Program-made: the position numbers and the translations under genes | Part shown: piece after piece, positions 17,261 to 26,857 of the stretch | How the letters are laid out: each line of letters opens with the position of its first letter | How positions within the stretch are numbered: position 1 is the first letter of the stretch | The notes under the pieces: generated by a model | The model's input: only the letters and a program-made list of their open reading frames with translations | What the model was told of the DNA's origin: nothing | Databases searched by the model: none | NCBI RefSeq assembly: GCF_024349685.1 | Contig: NZ_AP025944.1 | Location: 5,225,001 to 5,289,000, forward strand | Direction of reading: 5' to 3' | Length of the DNA stretch: 64,000 nucleotides | Source of the DNA: Pseudomonas sp. LRP2-20 | GTDB taxonomy: Bacteria; Pseudomonadota; Gammaproteobacteria; Pseudomonadales; Pseudomonadaceae

Positions 17261-18148
17261 ATGAAAGACTCCCGTTACATCGGACGCTTCGCCCCTACCC
17301 CGAGCGGTTTTCTGCACTTCGGCTCGCTGGTCGCCGCCCTTGCATCCTGGCTTGACGCCCGCGCTGAGGGCGGTCGCTGGCTGCTACGCATGGAAGACAC
17401 CGACCCGCCCCGGGAAATGCCCGGGGCCCGTGATGCGATCCTGCAGACCCTCGAGCGCTACGGCCTGGAGTGGGACGGCGAAGTGGTGTACCAGAGTCAG
17501 CGCCACGACGCCTATGCCGCGGTGGTCGACCGCCTGTTCAGCATGGGCCTGGCCTACGCCTGCACCTGCTCACGCAAGCAGCTGGAGGGCCACAACGGCA
17601 TCTACCCAGGGTTTTGCCGTAACGCCGGGCATGCCCGAGAAGGCGCAGCGATCCGGCTGCGCGTGCCTGAGCTGATCTACCGCTTTACCGACCGGGTTCA
17701 GGGCGAGTTTCAACAGCATCTGGGGCGTGAAGTGGGCGATTTCATCATCCAGCGGCGTGACGGGCTGTACGCCTATCAACTGGCGGTGGTGCTGGATGAT
17801 GCCTGGCAGGGTGTGACCGACATCGTGCGCGGGGCGGACCTGCTCGACAACACCCCGCGCCAGTTGTACCTGCAGGAGTTGCTGGGCTTCTCGCAGCCGC
17901 GTTACCTGCATATTCCGCTGATCGTGCAGCCAGATGGGCACAAGCTGGGCAAGTCGTACCGTTCGCCGCCGTTGCAGGCGGAGCAGGCGACACCTTTGCT
18001 GCTGCGCGCGTTGCGGGCCTTGGGGCAGGAAGCGGAGCCGGAGTTGCTGCTGGCAACGCCGGCTGAAGTACTTGCGGTAGCCCGCAAGCAGTGGCGGCCA
18101 GAGGCGATTGCCCGGCAGGCCACTGTTCCAGAGGCGGACTTGCACTAA
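17261..18148 (+). CDS. gluQRS: Glutamyl-Q tRNA(Asp) synthetase
   Basis: Truncated GluRS paralogue that glutamylates queuosine at position 34 of tRNA-Asp. The 295 residues contain the HIGH-like motif PTPSGFLHFGSL, a zinc site (CTC, then YPGFC), and the KMSKS-like HKLGKSYRSPP. The anticodon-binding domain of full GluRS is missing, as expected. I use ATG 17261 (MKDSRYIGRF); the ATG at 17246 is in frame and neither has a strong ribosome site. It directly follows dksA and its terminator. Confidence 0.93.
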   Translation: MKDSRYIGRFAPTPSGFLHFGSLVAALASWLDARAEGGRWLLRMEDTDPPREMPGARDAILQTLERYGLEWDGEVVYQSQRHDAYAAVVDRLFSMGLAYACTCSRKQLEGHNGIYPGFCRNAGHAREGAAIRLRVPELIYRFTDRVQGEFQQHLGREVGDFIIQRRDGLYAYQLAVVLDDAWQGVTDIVRGADLLDNTPRQLYLQELLGFSQPRYLHIPLIVQPDGHKLGKSYRSPPLQAEQATPLLLRALRALGQEAEPELLLATPAEVLAVARKQWRPEAIARQATVPEADLH

Positions 18149-18157
18149 CGCAGGTCC

Positions 18158-18233
18158 GGCCTATTCGCGGGCAAGCCCGCTCCCACAGGGTCAGCACCGT
18201 TTCTGTGGGAGCGGGCTTGCCCGCGAATGGGCC
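18158..18233. repeat. REP inverted pair
   Basis: Two 31-bp arms (18158-18188 and 18203-18233) of the putida REP type containing CGCGGGCAAGCCCGCTCCCA, in opposite orientation with a 14-base spacer and one mismatch. It lies just after gluQRS. Confidence 0.9.
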
Positions 18234-18375
18234 GAAACAGGCAATCTACCCTTCAAAAACAAAAGCCCAATAAATTCAAACTCTTGGCGAACCCTATGGA
18301 TTACCGCTAGCATCGCCACAGTCAATTGCGCCAATAATAAGTCCAAGCCCGCAGCGCCCAACCATCGAGGCCAGC

Positions 18376-18552
18376 ATGTACATCTATCGTTTGGTCCTGC
18401 TTCTGGTCGTGGGGATCTACCTGTTCTCCCCGGCCATCATGGACTGGTGGATCGAACCGACCGGTGCCTGGTACCGCCCTTACCTGCTCTGGCTGATCCT
18501 GATCGTCGTCACCTTCATCCTGCAGAGCCAACGAGATGCCGATGAGCTTTAG
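18376..18552 (+). CDS. cbrX: Small membrane protein CbrX
   Basis: A 58-residue ORF with ATG at 18376, starting MYIYRLVLLLVVGIYLFSPA. Two hydrophobic helices (about 4-20 and 37-52) flank a polar loop with WWIEPTGAWYRP. Its last codons overlap the start of cbrA by 11-17 bases in another frame, which suggests translational coupling. A small gene called cbrX has been described at this position upstream of cbrA in P. putida, and I identify it on that basis. GAGG upstream gives a modest ribosome site. Confidence 0.85.
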   Translation: MYIYRLVLLLVVGIYLFSPAIMDWWIEPTGAWYRPYLLWLILIVVTFILQSQRDADEL

Positions 18553-21511
18553 CCTGACCCAGATGATCCTGATCAGCGCCGCGTACCTCATGGTGCTGTT
18601 CGGCGTGGCCTGGATCAGCGAACGTGGGCTGATCCCGCGTTCGATCATTCGCCACCCGCTGACCTACACCCTGTCGCTGGGCGTCTACGCCAGTGCCTGG
18701 GCTTTCTATGGCTCGGTGGGCCTTGCCTATCAATATGGCTACGGCTTCCTCGCCTGTTACCTGGGGGTGTCCGGCGCATTCCTGCTGGCGCCGGTGCTGC
18801 TGTATCCGATCCTCAAGATCACCCGCACCTACCAGCTGTCGTCGCTGGCCGACCTGCTGGCGTTCCGCTTTCGCAGCACCTGGGCTGGCGCGCTGACCAC
18901 GCTCATCATGCTGATCGGCGTGCTGCCCCTTCTGGCCCTGCAGATCCAGGCGGTGGCTGACTCGATCAGCATCCTCACCGGCGAGCCGGTCAAGGCACGG
19001 GTGGCCTTTGCCTTCTGTACCCTGATCATCCTGTTCACCATCTTCTTCGGCTCGCGCCATATCGCCACGCGCGAGAAACATGAAGGCCTGGTGTTCGCCA
19101 TCGCCTTCGAATCGGTGATCAAGCTGCTGGCCCTGGGCGGCATCGGCCTGTATGCGCTGTATGGCGTGTTCGGCGGCCCGCACCAGCTGGAGGTGTGGCT
19201 GCTGCAGAACCAGACCGCCCTGGCGGCGCTGCACACACCGCTGCAGGAAGGCCCATGGCGCACCTTGCTGCTGGTGTTCTTCGCCTCGGCCATCGTCATG
19301 CCGCACATGTACCACATGGCCTTCACCGAAAACCTCAACCCGCGCTCGCTGGTCAGCGCCAGCTGGGGCCTGCCGCTGTTCCTGCTGCTGATGAGCCTGG
19401 CCGTGCCGCTGGTGCTGTGGGCCGGCCTGCGCCTGGGCGCCAGCACCAACCCGGAATACTTCACCCTGGGCCTGGGGATCGCTGCCAACAACCAGGCGTT
19501 GGCCTTGCTGGCCTATGTTGGCGGGCTTGCGTCCGCCAGCGGGCTGATCATCGTCACCACCCTTGCGTTGTCGGGCATGGCCCTCAACCACCTGGTGCTG
19601 CCGCTGTACCAGCCACCGGCCGAAGGCAACATCTACCGCTGGCTGAAATGGACCCGCCGGGCGCTGATCGTCGCCATCATCACAGCCGGGTTCGTCTTCT
19701 ACCTGACCCAGAACAACCACCAGAGCCTGGCCAACCTGGGTATCGTGGCCTTCGTCGCCACCTTGCAGTTCCTGCCTGGCGTGCTGTCGGTGCTGTACTG
19801 GCCGACCGCCAACCGCCGCGGCTTCATCGCCGGGCTGCTGGCCGGGACCCTGGTCTGGATGGTGACCATGCTGCTGCCGCTGCTGGGCAACCTGCAGGGT
19901 TTCTACATTCCGCTGCTGGACATGATCTATGTGCTCGACGACACCAGCTGGCACATGGCGGCCATCGCTTCGCTGGCGGCCAACGTCCTGCTGTTCACAC
20001 TGATTTCGCTGTTCACCAATGCCAGCACCGAAGAGGTCAGCGCCGCCGAAGCCTGCGCCGTGGACAATGTGCGCCGCCCCCAGCGCCGCGAGCTGCATGC
20101 CGCCTCGCCGCAGGAATTCGCCACCCAGCTGGCAAAACCCTTGGGCGCCAAGGCGGCGCAGAAAGAAGTCGAGCAGGCCCTGCGCGATCTCTACCTGCCG
20201 TTCGACGAGCGCCGCCCCTACGCCTTGCGCCGCCTGCGTGACCGTATCGAGGCCAACCTCTCCGGCCTGATGGGGCCGAGCGTGGCCCAGGACATGGTCG
20301 AGACGTTCCTGCCATACAAGTCCGGCAACGAGAACTACGTTACCGAGGACATCCACTTCATCGAAAGCCGCCTGGAAGACTACCACTCGCGCCTCACCGG
20401 CCTGGCCGCCGAGCTCGACGCCCTGCGCCGTTACCACCGCCAGACCCTGCAGGAGCTGCCCATGGGCGTCTGCTCGCTGGCCAAGGACCAGGAAATCCTG
20501 ATGTGGAACAAGGCCATGGAAGAGCTGACCGGCATCGCTGCCAAGCACGTGGTCGGCTCGCGCCTGGAGACCATCGGTGAACCCTGGCGTGGCCTGCTGC
20601 AAGGCTTCATCAACGTGCCCGACGAACACCTGCACAAGCAGCGCCTGGCACTGGACGGCCAGCCGCGCTGGCTGAACCTGCACAAGGCAGCCATCGACGA
20701 GCCCCTGGCTCCGGGCAACAGCGGCCTGGTGCTGCTGGTCGAAGACCTGACCGAAACCCAGGCCCTGGAAGACAAGCTGGTGCACTCCGAGCGCCTGGCC
20801 AGCATCGGCCGCCTGGCTGCCGGCGTGGCCCACGAAATCGGCAATCCGATCACCGGCATCGCCTGCCTGGCGCAGAACCTGCGCGAAGAGCGTGAAGGCG
20901 ATGGCGAAATCATCGAGCTGTCCAGCCAGATCCTTGAACAGACCAAGCGTGTGTCACGCATCGTCCAGTCGCTGATGAGCTTCGCCCACGCCGGCGGCAG
21001 CCATCAGAACAGTGAAGAGCCGGTGTGCCTGGCCGAGGTGGCGCAGGACGCCATCGGTCTGCTGGCATTGAACCGGCGCAATTTCGAAGTACAGTTCTTC
21101 AACCTCTGCGACCCGGACCACTGGGCCGAGGGCGATCCTCAACGCCTCGCCCAGGTGCTGATCAACCTGCTCTCCAACGCCCGCGACGCATCAAAGCCCG
21201 GCAGTGCCGTGCGTGTGCGCAGCGAAGCCAATGAGCACACCGTCGACCTGATCGTCGAGGACGAGGGCAGCGGGATTCCGAAGAACATCATGGACCGCCT
21301 GTTCGAACCGTTCTTCACCACCAAGGACCCAGGCGAGGGAACCGGACTGGGGCTCGCTCTGGTCTATTCCATCGTGGAAGAGCATTATGGGCAAATCACC
21401 ATCGACAGCCCGGCCGACATCGAACGGCAACGTGGCACCCGGATCCGCGTGACCCTGCCCCGGCATGTCGTAGCGACGTCCCCTGAAATTCGAGACCGTC
21501 GAGAGAATTGA
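18542..21511 (+). CDS. cbrA: Sensor histidine kinase CbrA with SLC5/STAC transporter-like domain
   Basis: Sensor of the CbrAB system governing carbon/nitrogen balance and catabolite repression. The first ~500 of 989 residues form a sodium/solute symporter-like domain with about 13 helices; then come a PAS region (about 630-740), the HisKA box with the phospho-acceptor in [13 protein letters not shown], and an HATPase domain with N (LLSNARDA), G1 (DEGSGIP) and G2 (GTGLGLAL) boxes. The start could be ATG 18536 or 18542. In P. putida the symporter part has been linked to histidine uptake. Followed by cbrB after four bases. Confidence 0.96.
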   Translation: MSFSLTQMILISAAYLMVLFGVAWISERGLIPRSIIRHPLTYTLSLGVYASAWAFYGSVGLAYQYGYGFLACYLGVSGAFLLAPVLLYPILKITRTYQLSSLADLLAFRFRSTWAGALTTLIMLIGVLPLLALQIQAVADSISILTGEPVKARVAFAFCTLIILFTIFFGSRHIATREKHEGLVFAIAFESVIKLLALGGIGLYALYGVFGGPHQLEVWLLQNQTALAALHTPLQEGPWRTLLLVFFASAIVMPHMYHMAFTENLNPRSLVSASWGLPLFLLLMSLAVPLVLWAGLRLGASTNPEYFTLGLGIAANNQALALLAYVGGLASASGLIIVTTLALSGMALNHLVLPLYQPPAEGNIYRWLKWTRRALIVAIITAGFVFYLTQNNHQSLANLGIVAFVATLQFLPGVLSVLYWPTANRRGFIAGLLAGTLVWMVTMLLPLLGNLQGFYIPLLDMIYVLDDTSWHMAAIASLAANVLLFTLISLFTNASTEEVSAAEACAVDNVRRPQRRELHAASPQEFATQLAKPLGAKAAQKEVEQALRDLYLPFDERRPYALRRLRDRIEANLSGLMGPSVAQDMVETFLPYKSGNENYVTEDIHFIESRLEDYHSRLTGLAAELDALRRYHRQTLQELPMGVCSLAKDQEILMWNKAMEELTGIAAKHVVGSRLETIGEPWRGLLQGFINVPDEHLHKQRLALDGQPRWLNLHKAAIDEPLAPGNSGLVLLVEDLTETQALEDKLVHSERLASIGRLAAGVAHEIGNPITGIACLAQNLREEREGDGEIIELSSQILEQTKRVSRIVQSLMSFAHAGGSHQNSEEPVCLAEVAQDAIGLLALNRRNFEVQFFNLCDPDHWAEGDPQRLAQVLINLLSNARDASKPGSAVRVRSEANEHTVDLIVEDEGSGIPKNIMDRLFEPFFTTKDPGEGTGLGLALVYSIVEEHYGQITIDSPADIERQRGTRIRVTLPRHVVATSPEIRDRREN

Positions 21512-21515
21512 ATCA

Positions 21516-22967
21516 ATGCCGCACATTCTGATCGTCGAAGACGAAACCATCATCCGCTCGGCCCTGCGTCGGCTGCTCGAACGGAACCAGTACCAAGTCA
21601 GCGAAGCCGGCTCGGTGCAGGAAGCCCAGGAACGCTTCAGCATTGCCACCTTCGACCTGATCGTCAGCGACCTGCGCCTGCCAGGCGCCCCGGGCACCGA
21701 GCTGATCAAGCTTGGCCAGGGCACCCCGGTGCTGATCATGACCAGCTACGCCAGCCTGCGCTCGGCGGTGGACTCGATGAAGATGGGCGCGGTGGACTAC
21801 ATCGCCAAACCCTTCGACCACGATGAAATGCTCCAGGCCGTGGCGCGCATCCTGCGCGACCGGCAGAACGCACCGGCTGCCACCCCCGCCCCGGCCGCCG
21901 AGCCGCGGGCCAACGGCAAGGCCGCGCCAGCCGACAAGGGTGCCACTGCCGCCAACGGCGAGATCGGCATCATCGGTTCGTGCCCGCCGATGCAGGACAT
22001 GTACAGCAAGATCCGCAAGGTAGCGCCCACCGACTCCAACGTGCTGATCCAGGGCGAGTCGGGCACCGGCAAAGAGCTGGTCGCCCGTGCCCTGCACAAC
22101 CTGTCGCGGCGTGCCAAGGCGCCGATGATCTCGGTGAACTGCGCGGCCATTCCGGAAACCCTGATCGAATCGGAACTGTTCGGCCACGAAAAAGGCGCAT
22201 TTACCGGCGCCAGTGCCGGCCGTGCCGGCCTGGTGGAAGCCGCCGATGGTGGCACCCTGTTCCTCGACGAGATCGGTGAGTTGCCGCTCGAAGCCCAGGC
22301 CCGCCTGCTGCGCGTGCTGCAGGAAGGCGAAATCCGCCGGGTCGGTTCGGTACAGTCGCAAAAGGTCGACGTGCGCCTGATCGCCGCGACCCACCGCGAC
22401 CTGAAGAACCTGGCCAAGGCCGGGCAGTTCCGCGAAGACCTTTATTACCGCCTGCACGTGATCGCTTTGAAGTTGCCGGCCCTGCGCGAGCGCGGCAGTG
22501 ACGTCAACGAGATCGCCAACGCCTTCCTCGCCCGCCAGAGCGCACGCATCGGCCGTGACGACCTGCACTTCTCGGCCGAAGCCGAGCAAGCCATTCGTCA
22601 TTACAGCTGGCCGGGGAACGTACGCGAACTGGAAAACGCCGTTGAGCGCGCAGTGATCCTCAGCGAGAGCGCGGAAATTTCCGCCGACATGCTGGGCATC
22701 GACATCGAGCTGAGCGACCTCGAGGAAGATGACATCCTCGACAATGCCCTGGTAGCGGCCAGCGCCAGCGCCAACAGCGCCAGCCACGAGCCGACCGAGG
22801 ACCTGTCGCTGGAGGACTACTTCCAGCATTTCGTGCTCGAGCACCAGGACCACATGACCGAGACCGAGTTGGCACGCAAGCTGGGTGTCAGCCGCAAGTG
22901 CCTGTGGGAACGGCGCCAGCGCCTGGGCATCCCGCGGCGCAAGAGCAACGCGACCAGCGACAACTGA
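21516..22967 (+). CDS. cbrB: Sigma54-dependent response regulator CbrB
   Basis: NtrC-family activator of 483 residues. The receiver domain has acidic pocket E8-D9-E10, phospho-acceptor D52 and K in YIAKPF; the AAA+ domain has Walker A GESGTGKE and the sigma54 loop GAFTGA; the C-terminal helix-turn-helix is [21 protein letters not shown] Pro/Ala-rich linker (about 120-145) joins receiver and AAA+. It activates CrcZ and amino-acid catabolic genes. Its gene sits next to its best-known target, the CrcZ promoter at 23406. Confidence 0.97.
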   Translation: MPHILIVEDETIIRSALRRLLERNQYQVSEAGSVQEAQERFSIATFDLIVSDLRLPGAPGTELIKLGQGTPVLIMTSYASLRSAVDSMKMGAVDYIAKPFDHDEMLQAVARILRDRQNAPAATPAPAAEPRANGKAAPADKGATAANGEIGIIGSCPPMQDMYSKIRKVAPTDSNVLIQGESGTGKELVARALHNLSRRAKAPMISVNCAAIPETLIESELFGHEKGAFTGASAGRAGLVEAADGGTLFLDEIGELPLEAQARLLRVLQEGEIRRVGSVQSQKVDVRLIAATHRDLKNLAKAGQFREDLYYRLHVIALKLPALRERGSDVNEIANAFLARQSARIGRDDLHFSAEAEQAIRHYSWPGNVRELENAVERAVILSESAEISADMLGIDIELSDLEEDDILDNALVAASASANSASHEPTEDLSLEDYFQHFVLEHQDHMTETELARKLGVSRKCLWERRQRLGIPRRKSNATSDN

Positions 22968-23002
22968 GTACGTCTCAAGGCATTTTGCGCCTTTGAGACC
23001 CA

Positions 23003-23213
23003 GCGCCGCCCGCGCGGCGCATCGCGAGCTGCGCTCGCTCCTACATCTGTTTCGGGCCAGTTACGCCCGTGACAGGCGCGCGGGACCGCCTTGTTGGTAC
23101 AACGCCATATTGCGCCATGCGCCAAGGCGTTCGCGCACAAATCCTCCAGGCATGATTGGCCCGAAACAAACGTAGGAGCGAGCGCAGCTCGCGATGCGCC
23201 GCGCGGGCGGCGC
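23003..23213. repeat. Large inverted REP-like pair between cbrB and CrcZ
   Basis: Two 56-bp arms, 23003-23058 and 23158-23213, are reverse complements at 54 of 56 positions, with a 99-base spacer. The arms contain GCGCATCGCGAGCTGCGCTC. The left arm begins 36 bases after the cbrB stop and may act as its terminator or 3' stabiliser. Confidence 0.85.
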
Positions 23214-23255
23214 TCGATCTGACAGGCGACAAAGATGTCGCGCCAAGCCCCCCAG

Positions 23256-23329
23256 GTAACACACCAGTTCCCGCACAAATCTGTTACCCAACCTTTGCGC
23301 CGTAACAGTCCCCGAGGCGTACGGTAACG
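23256..23329 (+). promoter_or_regulatory. CbrB binding sites upstream of CrcZ
   Basis: TGTTAC (23282-23287) and GTAACA (23302-23307) form a palindrome with a 14-base gap. Extra half-sites GTAACA (23256-23261) and GTAACG (23324-23329) flank it. They lie about 75-150 bases before the sigma54 promoter, the right distance for an NtrC-type activator, and match the TGTTAC/GTAACA pattern reported for CbrB. Confidence 0.75.
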
Positions 23330-23404
23330 AAAAATCCACATTTCCAGCCCGCCGCCAACCGCTAAATTCCTCCAACCCCTTGATTTCATTGGATTTCGAA
23401 AAGT

Positions 23405-23420
23405 TGGCACGGCACCTGCT
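23405..23420 (+). promoter_or_regulatory. Sigma54 promoter of CrcZ
   Basis: TGGCACGGCACCTGCT has the invariant GG (23406-23407) and GC (23418-23419) ten bases apart, a close match to the -24/-12 consensus. It predicts transcription starting near 23431. Confidence 0.88.
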
Positions 23421-23430
23421 ATATGTCTGG

Positions 23431-23803
23431 TACAAGAACAATAACAAGCACAGCAACTCAGAATAAGAACAAGACGAAACGGCTCACGCACAATAAAAAC
23501 AAGACGGCGGAGGCGCAGCTAACTGATTCTTTTGGAGAGGATGCGTGTTTGGGGCTTGCCCCACGACCAGGCAGAGAACAACAAAAACTGCACTTAAAAG
23601 CAGCGCCTGAACTGGTTGGATCGAAGGATCAACGTGACATCAGCGGCCAAAGCAATCCGTTTGCTCTTTACCCCTGGATTGGGGGTCGTCCACAAGCTTC
23701 GAGATTTGTGGGCAGGGCACTCAACAAAAACAAGAAGCCCAGTAAAAAAACAATAAGAGCACGCAACGACTTCTTGGGGAGCTTAGGCTCCCCTTGTCGT
23801 TTC
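23431..23803 (+). ncRNA. crcZ: CrcZ small RNA, titrator of Hfq/Crc
   Basis: About 370 nt, running from the sigma54 promoter to a strong terminator. It carries six A-rich CA motifs of the AANAANAA type (around 23434, 23461, 23492, 23577, 23724 and 23745), the sequences by which CrcZ binds Hfq and Crc and so lifts catabolite repression. Position between cbrB and pcnB, length and promoter type all match CrcZ of P. putida. The open frame crossing it is not a gene. Expression should rise on poor carbon sources through CbrB. Confidence 0.93.
23765..23803 (+). terminator. CrcZ terminator
   Basis: Bipartite stem: outer aacgac / gtcgtt and inner ggggagc / gctcccc with loop ttag, followed by T residues. 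Confidence 0.85.
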
Positions 23804-23926
23804 TCCCCTTCCAGCAGCCCTTCCTGCCAACGCCTACACCATTCCCTGAGTAAATGCTAGAATCCCCGCCCATCATGCGGCCATTCTCCTATTCTTGGCC
23901 GATCATTCCTTCAAACAGTGCATCCC

Positions 23927-25318
23927 ATGCTGAAGAAGCTGTTCCAGTCTTTCCGCCCTCCCGTACCGGGCCAGCACCACCGGCGCACCACGCCTGAGGT
24001 GATCAACAAGAGCCAACACTCGCTGCAACGCCACCAGTTCAGCCGCCACGCGGTGAACATCGTCGAGCGCCTGCAGAGTGCGGGCTACCAGGCATATCTG
24101 GTCGGTGGCTGCGTCCGCGACCTGATGCTGGGCATCACGCCCAAGGACTTCGACGTCGCCACCAGTGCCACGCCCGAGCAGGTCCGTGCCGAATTCCGCA
24201 ACGCGCGCATCATTGGCCGGCGCTTCAAGCTGGTCCACGTGCATTTCGGACGTGAAATCATCGAGGTCGCCACCTTCCGCGCGCACCACTCGGAAGAAGA
24301 CCAGGGCGACAGCCACCGTTCGTCGCACAACGCCAGTGGTCGCATCCTGCGTGACAACGTGTACGGCACCCTCGAAGAAGACGCGCAACGCCGCGACTTC
24401 ACCATCAATGCCCTCTACTACGACCCGGTCAGCGAACGCATTCTCGACTACGCCAACGGCGTGCACGATGTGCGCAACCGCCTGTTGCGCCTGATCGGCG
24501 ACCCGACCCACCGCTACCAGGAAGACCCGGTGCGCATGCTGCGTGCTGTGCGCTTCGCCGCCAAGCTCGACTTCGGCATCGAGAAGCACACCTACCAGCC
24601 GATCCGCAAACTGGCCCCGTTGCTGCGCGAGATCCCGCCAGCGCGCCTGTTCGAGGAATGTCTCAAGCTGTTCCTCTCCGGCCAGGGCGCCATTGCCTTC
24701 GAAATGCTGGTCGACCTGGAGTTGTTCGAGCCGCTGTTCCCGGCCAGTGCCCATGCCCTGGACGAGCGCCCGACCTACACCCATACCCTGATCAGCCAGG
24801 CGCTGAACAACACCGACCTGCGCGTCAAGCAAGGCAAGCCGGTTACTCCGGCCTTCCTGTTCGCCGCCCTGCTCTGGCCAGCCCTGCCAAGCCGCGTGCT
24901 GCATCTGCAGAACCAGGGCGTGCCGCCGATCCCGGCCATGAACGGTGCTGCCCACGACCTGATCGCCGAGCAATGCGCGCGTATCGCCATTCCCAAGCGC
25001 TTCACCCTGCCGATCCGCGAGATCTGGGACATGCAGGAACGCCTGCCGCGCCGCAGTGGCAAACGCGCTGATCAGTTGCTCGACAACCCGCGCTTCCGCG
25101 CCGGCTACGACTTCCTGCTGCTGCGCGAAAGTGCGGGCGAGGAGACCGATGACCTCGGCCAGTGGTGGACCGATTACCAGGATGCCAACGACAGCGAGCG
25201 CCGCGAGATGATCCGCGAGCTCGGCAGCCGTGACGAAGGCACGGGGGCCGGCCCGCGCAAACGCAAGCGCAGTGGCAGCAAGCGCAAACGCAGCGGCGGT
25301 GACGAGGCGTTCGAGTGA
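23927..25318 (+). CDS. pcnB: Poly(A) polymerase I
   Basis: Adds 3' poly(A) tails that promote RNA decay. The 463-residue class II nucleotidyltransferase shows GGCVRDLMLG and the catalytic DFDVAT, then RRDFTINALYYDP and the neck motif RYQEDPVRMLRAVRFAAKL. The C-terminus is a very basic tail (RKRKRSGSKRKRSGG) typical of the enzyme. ATG 23927 (MLKKLFQSF) is chosen over the in-frame GTG at 23918. It overlaps folK by four bases (GTGA), the conserved pcnB-folK pair. Confidence 0.95.
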   Translation: MLKKLFQSFRPPVPGQHHRRTTPEVINKSQHSLQRHQFSRHAVNIVERLQSAGYQAYLVGGCVRDLMLGITPKDFDVATSATPEQVRAEFRNARIIGRRFKLVHVHFGREIIEVATFRAHHSEEDQGDSHRSSHNASGRILRDNVYGTLEEDAQRRDFTINALYYDPVSERILDYANGVHDVRNRLLRLIGDPTHRYQEDPVRMLRAVRFAAKLDFGIEKHTYQPIRKLAPLLREIPPARLFEECLKLFLSGQGAIAFEMLVDLELFEPLFPASAHALDERPTYTHTLISQALNNTDLRVKQGKPVTPAFLFAALLWPALPSRVLHLQNQGVPPIPAMNGAAHDLIAEQCARIAIPKRFTLPIREIWDMQERLPRRSGKRADQLLDNPRFRAGYDFLLLRESAGEETDDLGQWWTDYQDANDSERREMIRELGSRDEGTGAGPRKRKRSGSKRKRSGGDEAFE

Positions 25319-25794
25319 CCACGCGCGCCTTCATCGGCCTCGGTAGCAATCTGGACGCCCCCGCAGAACAGCTGCGCAGCGCCCTGCAGGCGCTCGACCA
25401 GATTGCCGACAGCCGCCTGGCGGGTGCTTCAGCCTTGTACACCAGCGATTCGCTGCTGCCCGGCCAGCCGCGCTACACCAACGCCGTGGCCGCGCTCGAC
25501 ACCGGGTTGGCGCCATTGGACCTGCTCGATGCCTTGCAAGCCATCGAGAACGACCAGGGCCGGGTGCGCAAGGAACGCTGGGGGCCACGCACCCTCGACC
25601 TGGATATCCTCCTGTTCGGTGACCAGGTCATCGACGTGCCACGCCTGCAGGTGCCGCACTACCACATGCACGCACGCCCCTTCGTGCTGTACCCCTTGGC
25701 CGAACTGGTGGCAGGCGACTTCTGCCTGGCCGACGGCCGTGCGCTCGCCCAACTGCTCGAAGCCTGCCCGTTCGTCGGCCTGGAACGCCTGTAA
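25315..25794 (+). CDS. folK: 2-amino-4-hydroxy-6-hydroxymethyldihydropteridine pyrophosphokinase (HPPK)
   Basis: Transfers pyrophosphate from ATP to 6-hydroxymethyl-7,8-dihydropterin, the step before dihydropteroate synthase (folP lies at 50622). The 159 residues contain IGLGSNLDAP at the start and the signature RKERWGPRTLDLDILLFGD with the Mg-binding Asp pair. The GTG start at 25315 overlaps the pcnB stop codon, so translation is coupled. Confidence 0.95.
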   Translation: MTTRAFIGLGSNLDAPAEQLRSALQALDQIADSRLAGASALYTSDSLLPGQPRYTNAVAALDTGLAPLDLLDALQAIENDQGRVRKERWGPRTLDLDILLFGDQVIDVPRLQVPHYHMHARPFVLYPLAELVAGDFCLADGRALAQLLEACPFVGLERL

Positions 25795-25825
25795 ACCGGG
25801 CGTTTGAGACATTCATAAGGGCACG

Positions 25826-25865
25826 GTAACGCCAGTAACACCCCGTTAGTAACAATGCGGTAACA
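25826..25865 (+). promoter_or_regulatory. Array of four GTAAC repeats upstream of panB
   Basis: GTAACG at 25826, GTAACA at 25835, 25849 and 25860, all in the same orientation, ending six bases before a -35-like TTGACT. This is the same hexamer seen in the CbrB sites at CrcZ. It may be a regulator array for panBC; the regulator is unknown. Confidence 0.4.
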
Positions 25866-25871
25866 GGGTGA

Positions 25872-25900
25872 TTGACTTCCCCCACCTCGCTCACGACTAT
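25872..25900 (+). promoter_or_regulatory. Predicted sigma70 promoter of panBC
   Basis: TTGACT (25872-25877) with GACTAT (25895-25900) 17 bases later; the -10 is weak. The remaining 150 bases before panB hold a small GGCAC / GTGCC dyad near 25914 and nothing else I recognise. Confidence 0.4.
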
Positions 25901-26056
25901 AGGCGTCCCGTGTGGCACCAAAGTGCCGCATACCCGTATTTAGGCCCGGACGGACCTGTGCCCGAACATCACGCGCGATGATGTGCCGCTCCGGAAGATG
26001 ACTACACGCGTTGTATGCAGTCGTTTTTCACAGCGCCTGAACGAGGATTTTCCTAC

Positions 26057-26857
26057 ATGCCTGAAGTAACCCTGACCACCCTGCATGGCCTCAAGGCCAA
26101 GGGTGAAAAGATCACCATGCTGACCTGCTACGATGCGACCTTCGCCAAGGCCTGCAGCCAGGCCGGCGTCGACGTGTTGCTGGTGGGCGACTCCCTGGGC
26201 ATGGTCCTGCAGGGCCATGACAGCACGCTGCCCGTCACCACTGCCGAGATGGCCTACCACACCGCCTGCGTCAAGCGTGGCAACGATGGCGCGCTGATCC
26301 TCGCCGACCTGCCGTTCATGGCCCACGCCACCCCCGAGCAGGCCTTTGCCAACTGCGCCACGCTGATGCAGGCCGGCGCCCACATGATCAAGCTCGAAGG
26401 CGCCGCCTGGCTGGCCGAAACCATCCGCCTGCTGGCCGAACGCGGCGTACCGGTGTGCGCGCACATGGGCCTCACCCCGCAGACCGTCAATGTGCTGGGC
26501 GGTTACAAGGTCCAGGGCCGACAGGAAGCGCAGGCGCGGCAGATGCGTGCCGACGCCATTGCCCTGGAACAGGCCGGCGCGGCGATGCTGCTGCTGGAGT
26601 GCGTACCCAGCGAGCTGGCTGCGGAAATCACCCAGGCGGTGAACATTCCGGTGATCGGCATTGGCGCCGGTAGCGCCACCGACGGCCAGGTGCTGGTGCT
26701 GCACGATATGCTCGGCCTGTCGTTGAGCGGCCGGATGCCAAAGTTCGTGAAGAACTTCATGGCAGGCCAGCCCGACATCCAGAGCGCCCTCGCCGCCTAT
26801 GTCAAGGCCGTCAAGGACGTTACCTTCCCCGCCGCCGAACACGGATTCAGCGCATGA
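26057..26857 (+). CDS. panB: 3-methyl-2-oxobutanoate hydroxymethyltransferase
   Basis: Adds a hydroxymethyl group from methylene-tetrahydrofolate to 2-oxoisovalerate, the first step to pantothenate. TIM-barrel protein of 266 residues with [19 protein letters not shown] (Mg-binding Asp), ADLPFMA, KLEGA and the catalytic Glu in LLLECVP. The start is ATG 26057 (MPEVTLTTL) with GAGG upstream. It overlaps panC by four bases. Its substrate comes from the ilv pathway, whose genes lie at 1136-4425. Confidence 0.95.
   Translation: MPEVTLTTLHGLKAKGEKITMLTCYDATFAKACSQAGVDVLLVGDSLGMVLQGHDSTLPVTTAEMAYHTACVKRGNDGALILADLPFMAHATPEQAFANCATLMQAGAHMIKLEGAAWLAETIRLLAERGVPVCAHMGLTPQTVNVLGGYKVQGRQEAQARQMRADAIALEQAGAAMLLLECVPSELAAEITQAVNIPVIGIGAGSATDGQVLVLHDMLGLSLSGRMPKFVKNFMAGQPDIQSALAAYVKAVKDVTFPAAEHGFSA

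Noticed and set aside
18515..20833. 772-codon minus-strand ORF opposite cbrA
   Set aside because: Antisense shadow of cbrA with Gln/His/Gly bias and no family motif.
23423..23860. 145-codon ORF between cbrB and pcnB
   Set aside because: It coincides with CrcZ. Its Lys/Asn richness comes from the A-rich Hfq/Crc motifs, and it runs through the CrcZ terminator.
25910..25930. Possible sigma54 promoter TGGCAC before panB
   Set aside because: The required GC at the -12 position is missing at the right spacing; only a small GGCAC/GTGCC dyad is present.
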